From Sympetrum striolatum (Eukaryota; Arthropoda; Insecta; Odonata; Libellulidae), in contig OX388341.1 of NCBI GenBank assembly GCA_947579665.1, positions 1,798,001 through 1,862,000 on the forward strand: a stretch of 64,000 nucleotides of DNA, given 5' to 3'. Positions 55,401-62,394 of the stretch are shown one piece after another. The notes under the pieces are model-generated. The model was not told where the DNA came from. It worked only from the letters and a program-made list of their open reading frames with translations, and did no database searches. Positions within the stretch are counted from its first letter, which is position 1. Every line of letters begins with the position of its first letter. The position numbers and the translations under genes are program-made.

Positions 55401-58400
55401 TGTGTTGTATATTATTTTAAAGATGGCTTATGATATCTGGTACCTTTATCATATCCAGGCATTTCAAGGATAAATTTGTTTGTACTATTAGGTTTTAGAT
55501 CACAACTTACTCTATGAAAAATATTAATGTTACAAAATATGTTTTCCCCAATATAACACTATAACAGAGGGATACTTTATATATTGAAGAATACTATATG
55601 TACTGAGGTTATATATAGTATCCCTCAATATATATGATGTGAATGAATTTATATACTATAAATAAGATTTGAATGAATATGATTATTGAAATAATCAAAG
55701 GATGATTCTCAAATATAAAAATAGTTTTGACTGCATGATTAGTGATAAGAATAATGTGGGTCCTCACCCCTGATAGATCTGTTTCCTGACTGACTTGTAC
55801 ATCCAGCCACCTAGCTTAAATCCCTGGGTGAATTGCTTTCAACAAAAGAAGCATATAGACTGGGACAGTCCACGAAGGACGGTCAGCAGGTTTCAGGCTG
55901 CCGGGGATGAAGATCCAGGCCCGAGCATGTGGCAATTCCTTAATTACCAATTAAAACGTTTCAGTTGCATGTTGAATAATGTGAAATCTCAAATTTTTCA
56001 GCAAATCACAGAGACTTGTGCATTGGCAGTAATGATGAACTTTCTATTCTTGAAGATCCATTTTGGGCTTAAACTTTTATTTAGTACTGTTTTCACAGTG
56101 ATATATTCATGGATTGTTTGGGATATCAAGCCAGAGCTTTTTCAGGTAATCAGATATTTTCCCAGAATAATCTCATAATCAATTGTAATATTAGATTCAT
56201 ACCACTTTTTCTCTTGAATTTAGGATGGGGAAACTTCAAACCCAACTCTGGATCCTCGTATAGCACATATTATGTACATAGTATTTTTTAGTTTGACAAT
56301 GCATCTCATGGATCGGCAGGTAGGTTATCGAAGTATTATTTGAAACTTTCTGTCATCTTGCCTTAAAGACCAATTTATTTTCAGTTATAATTAAATGTGC
56401 TACTCTTCATCATTTCAGATAGAATACATGAACAGGCTGGATTATAAATGGAAAAGGAAATTATTTGAGGAGCAAGATGAAGCATCCACCACAAGGATGG
56501 TAAACAAAATGTTGTTGCAAAACATTTTGCCTATTCATGTTGGTAAGTAACTCTTGCAATTTATCTTAAATAATTACCGAATGTTGATTAAATACAAAGC
56601 TACTCTCACATCACCATAGAAAATCTTTCTTACTCTATTTTAGTACATCATATCATAATCTCTGCTTCAACTTTTGAAATATAAACTATCTATCTGTGTA
56701 AGAGAGAGTGGTACTCTATAGCAATATCTTTTTGCAAGCATTATTGTGTTAAGTATGATTATTAATGAAAATATAGAAATGAATGTGTATTTCATGATAG
56801 AATACCGATTCCACTCCCTCACTATCTCCATATTCATGAGACATAGTTTTAAGTTAGTAGGTAATGTTCCATTTTTTATTACCATTAGATTAATTCAAGA
56901 GTTTCTCAGATATTTATAGGCAAAATATTACATTAAATTGTATATTTATAGGCATATTTACAGACATTTTTATATAAAGGTTCTTTTTTCAAGCTTTTTT
57001 TATTACCATTAGATTAATTCAAGAGTTTCTCAGATATTTATAGGCAAAATATTACATTAAATTGTATATTTATAGGCATATTTACAGACATTTTTATATA
57101 AAGGTTCTTTTTTCAAGCTTTTATATTAAACTCAACACCAATTGAATTTGAAATAGGAATTACTACAATTGCTTTTATACAAACCCAAGAATACAGCAAT
57201 GATCTTATTTTTCGTTTTAATGCAGCTGAGATATACTTGAACACAAACCGGGCAACTGAGCTCTACTACGAGGAGTATGATTCAGTGTCAGTGATGTTTG
57301 CCTCCATTGTTGCTGGACAAGCAGATGAAGATGAGGACAAGGAAGACAGCCCAGAAAAATTCTCATCAGAAGAGTTAGAGGATGAAAACAAAGGGCAAGA
57401 TGACGGATACGCTAGTCTTCAGCTTCTCAATGAAATCATTTGTGTTTTTGATAAGGTACAAGAAGTAAATGGTAATCTTTATTCAAATGTAAAATTAATC
57501 TTATAAGTCACCTAATATGATGTGAATTGATAGCTTTTAACACCAACATATTTCTAATTTAATTTAATCACTACAATATATGCTACATTATATCTTCATA
57601 AAATCTTTCAAAAATTGTCTTTCCCTCCAACTTTCATCAAAACGGCAATGAAAATTTATTGATCATTAACTTGCATGCTTTAATTGATTTTAGAGGTTTA
57701 AAGATCTCAAATAGCCATCTTTTTCAGTGGTCTGCTACTCATTGGCACAGTTCTTTGGAACCACAGAAAGGCCCAGATTTTACTTCTAAAAAAACAATTT
57801 TGCAATTACATTGGTCTACAAAATGTTTTGTTACATAGAATGTGATTGGTGTTCAAAGCTAATCCAATGGTGCTGAAACTAAGAATCAAATCAGTTTTTT
57901 CCAATCGGGATTAGTTTCTTTGTAATTTACTAATCTATTTTTCCAAATTTCCAAAATTTCCTCAGAAAGCTGATGCTTACTTATTTTTTAGTAGCTAATT
58001 CTGTTGTTTTAGAGACTTAATTATTGAAAATGGCTGAGATTAAATACATATATGTATAATGTATATGTATATATGCGCAATGCACATACATGTATTACGT
58101 TCTGTAGATGTACATCTACCTAAAGTAATATACAAACATCTTGTTACATCATTCCATCTGGTAAATCATAGCAATGTGGTAAAAATGCCAATAAATTATA
58201 TCTAATCACATAAAATTTTACATATTCAAATTTTTTCAGGCTGTACATTGTAAAGTTTTAACGTTTTGAAAAAGAACATATATTCAACAGGATGCTCAAA
58301 ATTTCATATTTGAATTATATTTGCAACTACAGTGTTCTTTTCCTAACACATATAACAATGTTGTGACTTGCATTGCAGAATTGAGTTGTTCATCTTGGTT

Positions 58401-60729
58401 CCTGAAGTATTGTGCTGAGTATATTCAAAACAAAAATATGCTTTGTTAGCACTGATCATTGCTGTTAGGTTTATGGAGAGTTTACACTGAAATCTCAAAA
58501 ATGGCGACTAAATATGCTTATGAAGAATTGCTTTTATGTTACACATTTACATAAAAGTTATGTAAAGTAATACAGAAAATTGGGAAGGAAATATTTTAGG
58601 TGTTTTCTTAAAGCAAACTTTTATATTCTTCATTAATTTTATTCTGTCGTTTTTCAACCTTTCATGTTCGTAATTAATGGCTCCTCTTTCACACAAGTCT
58701 AGAAAGAAGTAAATTAAAAAATAGGAAGTTCACTGTATTTTTCGATGAGGGGAATTTTCCTGGGAAAATTTTTGTTATATATGTGGGTTTTTACTTTGAA
58801 ATAATATTTTGAATCCAACAACTGTTTTCTCTGTGGTGAATGATTAAAAACATTGTTTTCTTTTTTAACTCTTGGGCCCCAGGTCCGCACTGAACATGCA
58901 TAGATCAACATGTTCCGACACTGAACATGCATAGATCTATGGGGAAATTCCTTGAGGGAAATATGTATTGACATTCTGAGTTTAAATCATCGTCAGTTTC
59001 TTCAATTTTGATTCGTTGTTATACAACAATTAGAATAGGAGCAGTGCATGTTTTCTACAAACAACTGATTAATATTGGAAAATATAGAATTTTTGGGTTT
59101 TTCTGGATTTCCAGGAAAATCTGAGTCTGATGGGCAAAAATTACTTACAAATTTGAATTCAGCATTAATAGTCCTATTAGGATCAGGTATTATACTTTAG
59201 GTAACAGAAAAAGTTTTATAACCAGTGTTATTTATCGCCATGGCATTATATTCTACATGTTCTATAATATGTATTGTATGTTATGGTGGTGTTGGTAAAA
59301 GTTTAATTTTATTTTCCACATTCATTTATGAAGTCATACCACAACTGACCTTCCATTTTATCTCACTAATTTCCTGTGACAGAATTTATTGAGAATAATA
59401 TTATTATTGAAGGAAGTCTTCTCGGGATACAAGCCGGGTCGTCTGATGGATTGCCTCCATCAGACAATCAAGGAGGCAATCCATCAGACGACCCGGCTTG
59501 TATCCCGAGAAGACTTCCTTCATTGTATTTGCCGGGAAAGAACCAGAATATTATTATTGTCTTTTATCATAGCCTCTTTTTCATTTTTACCCATTTAATA
59601 GTTACTTTTTGAGCCATCCTTTATGCGTGTGGAAAAGATAAAAGTAGCTGGATGGTCATACTTGGCAGGCTGTGGGTTGCAACCTGGTAGAAGGGACTCC
59701 AGTAATTCTGACCGTTCTACTGCCAGTCGCTCTGAAGATGTTGGATTGGGGGATGAACTTAGCCAACGCCATACTGCTGATAACATACTTGTTTTAGTTC
59801 GTTTTGCAGCCAGTATGATGGAGGTGCTTCAAAAACTGAATATAGAAGCATTCCAAAACTTAAAGTTGCGAGTAGGTAAGTTATTACTTTTACTCTAAGC
59901 AAATGGAAAATAATCTATGCACCAAAAGGAAGTATCAAACTGTAAATAAAGATGAGAATACATTACATTAACTAGAATTTTTAAAGCAATTAAAGAATTT
60001 CAAATCTATTTATCAAATATAAATGTTATTTGGATTTTTAATATTAAATTATTGATGAAGAGAATGTTTATTTTTTCTTTTGGTATGAGGCAGAGGAAAA
60101 TGTCTCTTTCATTTATTTCTATCTCCATGCTTCAGTCTTTGCCTAAGACAGTGTGAAAGTCACTAATGAATGAGTGATGCTGGATCACAGCATTTATCCT
60201 AGCTCATGAAATACAATACAAAGTTATTTACTCTGTCATAGTTTTACTTTTAGATGCAGTTTTCCGCATGTCTCTTTCCTGATCAGAGAGAAAGTAATGG
60301 CAACTCACTTTTCACTTCACTTCTCACCTTGCTTAATATGACTCAATCTCCCTTAAAAGCTTTCAGTAGTTAATAGTTGAGAGGTTGAGGATCTAATCAA
60401 CCTACCAACTGATGACTCGACTGACAGATAAGCAATTTTCTGCAGAAAGATGTTTTGTAATATTTTATTGCATACATATTTTATAATATTATATAATATT
60501 ATATCATTGATAAAATGTATAGTGGTTGAAAGCCAAAAGTTTTGCAGTGATACTATCATTATATATGATTTACTTCGAGAAAGTAATGTATAAATCTATC
60601 AAGGTATTCAACATGGACCAGTAATGGCTGGAGTTGTTGGTGCCCATAAACCGCTTTACGATATCTGGGGGGACACAGTCAATGTTGCTTCACGGCTAGA
60701 TTCCAGTGGTGAGCCTGGAAAAATTCAGG
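28283..60729 (+). CDS. Membrane adenylyl cyclase, ACX/ACXD-like (partial gene, 20 exons listed separately)
   Basis: Class III adenylyl cyclase converting ATP to cAMP and pyrophosphate at a membrane. The exons give, in order: a membrane set M1 (first helix at 28283-28423, the rest at 44271-45251), catalytic C1 (45404-48858), a C1b linker (48723-53752), a second membrane set (53877-56319), and catalytic C2 (56419-60729). C1 keeps both metal-binding Asp residues (ILYADVV and KFLGDCYYC). C2 keeps the Lys of EKIK, the Asp of YDIWG and the Asn and Arg of VNVASR, so catalysis is plausible. Two features resemble my recollection of the Drosophila ACX group: the VEKIKV start of the C2 core and the long insert after it. 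That assignment is inference. Splice phases are consistent until the last exon. The first exon begins at an acceptor and the C-terminal exon is not seen, so both ends are missing. Regulation is not visible. Confidence 0.93.
28424..29493 (+). other. Start of 15.8-kb cyclase intron 1
   Basis: Intron sequence, AT-rich, with no element recognised before the MITE at 29494. The whole intron runs to 44270 and holds the elements listed below. Confidence 0.6.
29494..29758. mobile_element. Harbinger-type MITE
   Basis: 265 bp with long terminal inverted repeats of roughly 65-70 bp (left agctcggttcacacggtg, right caccgtgtgaaccgagct). It is flanked by TAA on both sides (29491-29493 and 29759-29761), the 3-bp target duplication of PIF/Harbinger. 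The arms include gcttgattctttgcgtgg and its complement. No coding sequence. Confidence 0.8.
29966..30576. mobile_element. MITE with terminal inverted repeats and an internal perfect hairpin
   Basis: Left end ataaagctgggttta...catgcaatg and right end cattgcatg...taaacccagctttat are complementary. Sub-terminal copies of actggcgcca(g) occur near both ends. Flanking tgt at both sides could be a target duplication, but exact boundaries are uncertain. A 35-bp perfect hairpin sits inside at 30176-30250. Confidence 0.7.
30176..30250. repeat. Perfect 35-bp inverted repeat with 5-base loop
   Basis: The left arm, 30176-30210 (tgatgaaaat to tttttccacag), is followed by catta and the exact reverse complement at 30216-30250. 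Transcribed as part of the cyclase intron it would fold into a near-perfect RNA hairpin. A single-arm relative lies at 16780-16853. Confidence 0.95.
30577..31807. other. Intron stretch, no element recognised
   Basis: Contains a short AT dinucleotide patch near 31131-31160. No exon or transposon end supported. Confidence 0.5.
31808..32280 (+). repeat. Unnamed interspersed repeat, copy D
   Basis: The shortest and cleanest copy (473 bp). It runs from ctttctccatatacgaagta through cggttaaccggaagttgagc to gtgctggccacatcaga. It lacks the duplicated core of copies A and C and the ggacatgttcg block of copy B. The first about 30 bases form a small hairpin of their own (ctttctc facing gagaaag). Confidence 0.85.
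32281..33756. other. Intron stretch with CG-richer patch
   Basis: No element recognised. The segment at about 33060-33260 is richer in CG than its surroundings and may be conserved non-coding sequence, which I cannot test here. Confidence 0.45.
33757..33801 (+). CDS. Possible 45-nt cyclase micro-exon
   Basis: A 15-codon phase-0 segment ([15 protein letters not shown]) with acceptor gaaatcttctcag and donor gtaaaa. It fits in frame between exon 1, which ends after CASE, and exon 2, which starts SAVTSLPD. That would place it in the loop after the first membrane helix. Its codon composition resembles exon 1. Exons 1 and 2 also join in frame without it, so it could be cassette-type or chance. Confidence 0.35.
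33802..34517. other. Intron stretch, no element recognised
   Basis: AT-rich sequence with no supportable feature before the terminal repeat at 34518. Confidence 0.5.
35027..35600 (-). mobile_element. hAT element 3' fragment
   Basis: Minus-strand fragment that ends at low coordinates with tagggctgggtaaaatcg, a hAT-type terminus, followed by repeated atcgata motifs. The opposite terminus is absent. It contains the transposase C-terminus below. Confidence 0.6.
35262..35588 (-). pseudogene. hAT transposase C-terminal dimerisation domain
   Basis: About 108 residues. The C-terminal half reads [35 protein letters not shown] and [11 protein letters not shown], which matches the hAT dimerisation domain (usual pattern [15 protein letters not shown]). 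The catalytic core and BED finger are absent. The start shown is only an open-frame start. Confidence 0.85.
35727..35800 (+). repeat. hAT-like terminal sequence
   Basis: cagggccggattaagaatga followed by ggggcccc words resembles the 5' terminus of many hAT elements. I found no partner end in the window, so only a terminus is claimed. Confidence 0.4.
36711..36776. repeat. 24-bp minisatellite, 2.75 units
   Basis: Unit gcactgtagcacccagggct plus aatg, repeated exactly at 36711-36734, 36735-36758 and partially at 36759-36776. It explains the repeated [12 protein letters not shown] reading on the minus strand, which is not a protein. Confidence 0.9.
36777..37640. other. Intron stretch, no element recognised
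   Basis: No exon or terminus supported before the Harbinger end. TTA at 37638-37640 abuts that end. Confidence 0.5.
37641..38230 (+). mobile_element. PIF/Harbinger element, 5' part
   Basis: Begins ggcccgagtgcaccaatatc directly after TTA, the Harbinger target triplet. The word gtgcaccaatatcggtta is present twice (37649 and 37718) and ccgcggttaa several times, giving a repetitive sub-terminal region of about 150 bp before the transposase start. The opposite terminus was not found. A minus-strand Myb/SANT fragment at about 41690-41800 may be its second gene, which would make the original element extend past the hAT insertion. Confidence 0.65.
37833..38210 (+). pseudogene. Harbinger transposase N-terminal fragment
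   Basis: Starts at an ATG 192 bp inside the element end. The N-terminal region has [20 protein letters not shown], then [10 protein letters not shown], then [19 protein letters not shown], the typical start of PIF/Harbinger (HARBI1-like) transposases, in which a helical N-terminus precedes the DDE domain. Resemblance is lost after about residue 92 and the DDE residues are absent. Family identity is from memory of the consensus. Confidence 0.75.
38231..38836. other. Probable Harbinger interior, degraded
   Basis: AT-rich sequence without clear coding. It lies between the transposase fragment and the hAT insertion, and the minus strand may carry remains of a second ORF. Confidence 0.35.
38845..41489. 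mobile_element. hAT transposon with 8-bp target duplication
   Basis: 2,645 bp. Left end caagggcgtcgccag followed by a long G run; right end a C run followed by ctggcgacgcccttg. These are 15-bp perfect terminal inverted repeats. The 8-bp sequence gctgttac occurs immediately outside both ends (38837-38844 and 41490-41497), a hAT-type duplication. A poly-G/poly-C sub-terminal block is common in TTF-type hATs. Inside, 39313 starts a MDIRKF-like reading typical of those transposases, but I cannot follow it further. A second hAT-like terminus (cagtggcgcagtgagg, 39363) lies within. Confidence 0.85.
39363..39410 (+). repeat. Second hAT-like terminus inside the hAT
   Basis: cagtggcgcagtgaggggg followed by ttaggggtttaaacccc resembles hAT left ends. 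No complementary end was found in this window. Confidence 0.4.
41690..41805 (-). pseudogene. Myb/SANT-like fragment, probably Harbinger second gene
   Basis: The minus strand reads [13 protein letters not shown] and, after a one-base frameshift, [12 protein letters not shown], which matches the start of the Myb/SANT-like domain that accompanies many Harbinger transposases and helps them bind DNA and enter the nucleus. Orientation opposite to the transposase at 37833 is the usual arrangement. Short and frameshifted. Confidence 0.5.
42431..42503 (-). tRNA. tRNA-like sequence, likely pseudogene or SINE head
   Basis: 73 nt on the minus strand. Acceptor arm GGCTCGG pairs with CCAAGTC at 6 of 7 positions (one G-U), followed by A. 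The D arm pairs, and the T arm CTGGG/CCCAG is perfect with loop TTTGAGT. The A box is good. The anticodon stem has a mismatch and the loop is CCGGAAA, lacking the U expected at position 33. That argues against a working tRNA. The start resembles tRNA-Pro, but the loop does not. Confidence 0.45.
42504..44270. other. End of cyclase intron 1, unassigned reading frames
   Basis: Includes minus-strand open stretches (42667-42912, 42929-43114) and a plus-strand stretch 43433-43651 ending in a donor-like caag|taagc. I do not recognise any of these. They may be degraded transposon coding sequence. The cyclase frame does not need them. Confidence 0.4.
44271..44607 (+). CDS. Cyclase exon 2: second and third membrane helices
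   Basis: Acceptor ctgattacag, donor gtaagt; enters in phase 0 and leaves after one base of a codon. It encodes two hydrophobic helices (around [19 protein letters not shown] and [18 protein letters not shown]) followed by a polar Ser/Glu-rich loop. Confidence 0.9.
44774..45006 (+). CDS. Cyclase exon 3: fourth and fifth membrane helices
   Basis: Acceptor ttggaacag, donor gtgagt. The two incoming bases complete a Ser codon. Helices at [14 protein letters not shown] and [18 protein letters not shown]. Ends in phase 0 after ATSR. Confidence 0.9.
45102..45251 (+). CDS. Cyclase exon 4: sixth helix and entry to cytoplasm
   Basis: Exactly 50 codons, phase 0 at both ends, acceptor tcactcaccag, donor gtaaga. 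It encodes [19 protein letters not shown], then a basic and polar linker ending EKEQE, the usual helix leading into C1. Confidence 0.9.
45404..45525 (+). CDS. Cyclase exon 5: pre-C1 helix
   Basis: Acceptor tttttatag, donor gtaagt. [20 protein letters not shown] matches the strongly conserved coiled helix (typically L-L-x-S-V-L-P) preceding class III catalytic domains. Ends two bases into a codon. Confidence 0.92.
45776..45920 (+). CDS. Cyclase exon 6: C1 start with first metal-binding Asp
   Basis: Acceptor caattttccag, donor gtaaat. One base completes Ser, then [20 protein letters not shown]: the Asp of YADVV is the first metal ligand. [14 protein letters not shown] follows. Confidence 0.95.
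46213..46355 (+). CDS. Cyclase exon 7: C1 second metal-binding Asp
   Basis: Acceptor tttgttag, donor gtgaga. [18 protein letters not shown] carries the second metal ligand (Asp of LGDCYYC). [15 protein letters not shown] follows. Ends two bases into a codon. Confidence 0.95.
47376..47525 (+). CDS. Cyclase exon 8: C1 core
   Basis: Acceptor atcttttgtag, donor gtaaga. [40 protein letters not shown]: the glycine-rich strand and the DIW segment of class III cyclases, with Asp-Val where Asn-Asp-Val is usual. Confidence 0.95.
48723..48858 (+). CDS. Cyclase exon 9: C1 end
   Basis: Acceptor caatactaag (weak pyrimidine tract), donor gtgggt. [20 protein letters not shown] is the standard C1 ending. 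[11 protein letters not shown] follows. Phase 0 exit into a 4.4-kb intron carrying a Tigger element. Confidence 0.93.
49390..50635 (+). pseudogene. LINE reverse transcriptase, broken
   Basis: Visible blocks in order: [33 protein letters not shown], a degraded F-x-D-F-E-KAFD region, R-V-R-Q-G-C followed by a hairpin, [25 protein letters not shown] with an intact Asp pair, [12 protein letters not shown], then FLYGCETWT and [13 protein letters not shown] near the end. At least four frame shifts or stops separate them. Clade not resolved. Distantly similar to the fossil at 21530-22870. Confidence 0.85.
49780..49827. repeat. 16-bp inverted repeat at the RQGC motif of the LINE
   Basis: gggtgtatggtgatac (49780-49795) and gtatcatcatacaccc (49812-49827) pair with one mismatch around a 16-base spacer. 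The right arm replaces the expected M-S-P coding that follows RQGC, so the arm looks like a local inverted duplication that disrupted the frame. Confidence 0.75.
50745..52403 (+). pseudogene. Tigger transposase, frame-broken
   Basis: An N-terminal helix-turn-helix region ([20 protein letters not shown], then [15 protein letters not shown]) is followed by a stop at 50989-50991. The CENP-B-type region continues ([20 protein letters not shown]), then frameshifts near 51190. The DDE core shows [12 protein letters not shown] (first Asp), [13 protein letters not shown] (second), and [17 protein letters not shown] (third) after a frame change near 51540. The C-terminal acidic part ends near 52403. 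It integrates at TA in intact relatives. The original start probably lies upstream of the LINE near 49324. Confidence 0.9.
52570..53270 (+). other. Remainder of cyclase intron 9
   Basis: AT-rich intron sequence, no feature recognised. Confidence 0.55.
53271..53372 (+). CDS. Cyclase exon 10: C1b linker
   Basis: 34 codons, phase 0 at both ends, acceptor tatgatccag, donor gtatgt. Basic linker [20 protein letters not shown] and onwards; contains RRAS, a possible protein kinase A-type site. Confidence 0.8.
53598..53752 (+). CDS. Cyclase exon 11: linker to second membrane set
   Basis: Acceptor ttaaaatag, donor gtaagt. [20 protein letters not shown], then an amphipathic segment ending GKYE/D. Exits two bases into a codon. 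Confidence 0.85.
53877..54044 (+). CDS. Cyclase exon 12: start of second membrane set
   Basis: Acceptor ctgttactag, donor gtgagt. [20 protein letters not shown] then [20 protein letters not shown], the conserved pre-helix and helix 7. Confidence 0.9.
54432..54702 (+). CDS. Cyclase exon 13: helices 8 and 9
   Basis: Acceptor tttcaaatag, donor gtacgt. Helix [20 protein letters not shown], a [19 protein letters not shown] loop, then a helix near [19 protein letters not shown]. Phase 0 exit. Confidence 0.9.
55196..55282 (+). CDS. Cyclase exon 14: Cys-rich extracellular loop
   Basis: 29 codons, phase 0 at both ends, acceptor tgcattgcag, donor gtaagc. [20 protein letters not shown] then CRDCSPPW: four Cys, suggesting disulfides in the loop between helices, as in other cyclases. 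Confidence 0.85.
56002..56145 (+). CDS. Cyclase exon 15: helices 10 and 11
   Basis: 48 codons, phase 0 at both ends, acceptor aatttttcag, donor gtaatc. [20 protein letters not shown] and [18 protein letters not shown]. Confidence 0.9.
56224..56319 (+). CDS. Cyclase exon 16: helix 12
   Basis: 32 codons, phase 0 at both ends, acceptor cttgaatttag, donor gtaggt. [20 protein letters not shown] followed by DRQ, the last helix before the cytoplasm. Confidence 0.9.
56419..56542 (+). CDS. Cyclase exon 17: pre-C2 helix
   Basis: Acceptor catcatttcag, donor gtaagt. [35 protein letters not shown]: the conserved W-K-x-x-x-x-E-E and L-L-x-N-I-L-P helix that leads into C2. Exits after one base. Confidence 0.95.
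56543..57225 (+). other. Cyclase intron 17
   Basis: Contains the 124-bp tandem duplication listed separately. Otherwise AT-rich with no feature. Confidence 0.6.
56881..57121. repeat. Near-perfect 124-bp tandem duplication in an intron
   Basis: accattagattaattcaaga starts at 56881 and again at 57005. The two units match essentially base for base to aagctttt near 57121. The near-identity points to a recent event or an assembly artefact. Confidence 0.92.
57226..57455 (+). CDS. Cyclase exon 18: C2 start with acidic insert
   Basis: Acceptor tttaatgcag, donor gtacaa. [29 protein letters not shown], then a long acidic stretch ([20 protein letters not shown]) not usual at this point, and [13 protein letters not shown] returning to the family pattern. 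Phase 0 exit. Confidence 0.93.
57456..59601 (+). other. Cyclase intron 18
   Basis: 2.1 kb of AT-rich intron. The only feature is the long perfect hairpin at 59408-59522. Confidence 0.6.
59397..59559. repeat. Perfect 51-bp inverted repeat flanked by 13-bp direct repeats
   Basis: The left arm 59408-59458 and right arm 59472-59522 are exact reverse complements around a 13-base spacer (59459-59471). The direct repeat aatattattattg is at 59397-59409 and 59547-59559. Between the right arm and the second direct repeat lies about 24 bp ending gggaaagaaccag. The flanking repeats look like a target duplication, so this may be a folded-back retroelement end or small insertion. Confidence 0.9.
59602..59875 (+). 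CDS. Cyclase exon 19: C2 core with Ser-rich insert
   Basis: Acceptor catttaatag, donor gtaagt. [20 protein letters not shown] with the substrate-binding Lys region (EKIK), [20 protein letters not shown], then a polar Ser-rich insert, and [20 protein letters not shown]. Exits after one base. Confidence 0.93.
60604..60729 (+). CDS. Cyclase exon 20: C2 catalytic segment, one base too long
   Basis: Acceptor tctatcaag, donor gtgagt. [39 protein letters not shown]: Asp of YDIWG and the Asn and Arg of VNVASR are intact. The family continues G-K-I-Q, which needs five A bases after GG; there are six (60719-60724), so the last residues shift frame. This could be an assembly error, a polymorphism or a real lesion. 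Confidence 0.9.
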
Positions 60730-61699
60730 TGAGTGTATTTAAACATTATATATATTTATTTTTTATAACTGTTCAATTTTTATAACTGGAATTCAATATT
60801 GATCACTTGAAAATATTTCGTATATTTAAATCAATACCATGGTAATCCAGAAATGTTTAATTCCATCTTGTTTCTCATAAATTAGTAACAGTTATTATTA
60901 GTATTATTATTAGCATATCAGTATTTGTTATTAATTAGTAATTAAAGTAACAAACATCTTGCTTGTTCAGAGTACATTCTCTTTCTATTAGAGACACTCA
61001 AAATTATATTTCCATCAAAGTGTTTCTTTAATGGGGGGCTACAAATGATGTATATTTTTTCATCAGTTTACTCAAATTTTAGGAACATGTTCTTAGTTAC
61101 TTACCTCACAAGTATGCAATTATGCATTCCAGTACATAATACCTAATATAGTAGTTGTGTTCTTAGTACTTTTTCCCTGTTTATGTCTATGTCCATCCTA
61201 TAATGCAGAAATATGGGATGAAGATGGAATGGAGGGCAGTAAAAGGACCAATTTTCTTGTTTTCATCAGTGAGATCCCTGCTGGTGAGACCATGAGAATC
61301 TCCTCACCCACTCCTTCTTTCTTTCTCCCTTAAACCTTCCTTGACTGTGCCCTGAAAACTTCCAAAAACAGCTGTGCGGTATACCCCAACGCTTTTTTCG
61401 TGAATATTACGTTCTTTTTTGGTTTTTCTTTTACTTAACCTATAATTATGTATAGAAATACATTACTGATTATTTTGTTGAGATTATCTTTTATTTTTTT
61501 TGGAGGTAGCATTAGAGTTTTGACTATTATATGGGATAATATATCACAACTAAATTTGAATAACCTTATTTTATTTTAATTATACATTTAAATACGTTTA
61601 AACTGTTACAAAATGGGTACACAATAAAAATTGGATGTATAAAATATAGAATATTACAATAAGTGATTTAAATAATTTTTTCTTTGCACTAATTGCAAC
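60730..61699 (+). other. Downstream stretch, final cyclase exon not found
   Basis: The C2 domain still needs its last strand (usual V-T-E-E...G-Y-x-F). I do not see it here or further on, so it probably lies beyond the window. Confidence 0.5.
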
Positions 61700-62310
61700 A
61701 AATTTGTTTTATTTCCTCTCTGTGTGAAGGACAAACGACTTCACTGAAACTTCTACAGTAAACTTTAGTTTTTTTAAAATCTTGATTCCTTGGGCAAAAG
61801 TGGCAACGGATTTTTTTTTGTAATATTGTTTTGTGAAGCTTTACTTTCTTTTCTCTCACATACATTGTTTTCTTTTAAGAACGTACATATTGCTGATTTG
61901 AGAAAAGAATGAAAGTTTTGAGACAGTTTTTCTTTGGAGAACATGACTCAGTTCAATTGATAGTTCCCGTAGAAAGAGCCTACTTCGACTTTGGTCATTT
62001 TGTTTCCAATCAGGATGGTTTTCTTTCCAAATTATACATTAGTTTAGTTCAGCCGTAACTATAATTTCCATAAATATTCTGAAGGGCCATCTTCTTGTGC
62101 TACTGTCACACCAATATTCACGTGTCATTTTGTCCCCATTGTCTACTGCCCCTTTGGTATGGTTATAATGCATTATAATTTCTGGTTTGTTGTTGTAATC
62201 TGGTCCTGCTTTTTTATCTCTATCATGTTGGGTAGATAAAAGAATAACTGCTTTTCTTTTCTTTGGGACAAATGAAACAATAGTCATTACTAAATCCAAA
62301 TAAACTAGAA
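61700..62310 (-). pseudogene. piggyBac transposase, C-terminal part
   Basis: Minus strand: MTIVSFVPKKRKAVILLSTQ, then DYNNKPEIIMHYNHTKGAVD, NGDKM (the T-K-G-x-V-D region carrying the last catalytic Asp), REYWCDSSTRRWPFRIFMEI. After frame breaks there is a Cys-rich tail with RCHFCP and CCN at 61690-61830, fitting the piggyBac cysteine-rich domain that binds terminal repeats. Upstream coding is cut off near 62310. Intact relatives insert at TTAA. Confidence 0.85.
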
Positions 62311-62394
62311 AAAATGTCCTTTGAAGGATGCGGGAGGAACTCGGTTGGAATTTCTATTTTATTTGCCCGGAGTGTACATATACACTTAAATTTA

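Noticed and set aside
55575..55640. Short inverted words around ggatacttt/agtatcc
   Set aside because: Arms of about 9 bp in very AT-rich sequence are expected by chance.
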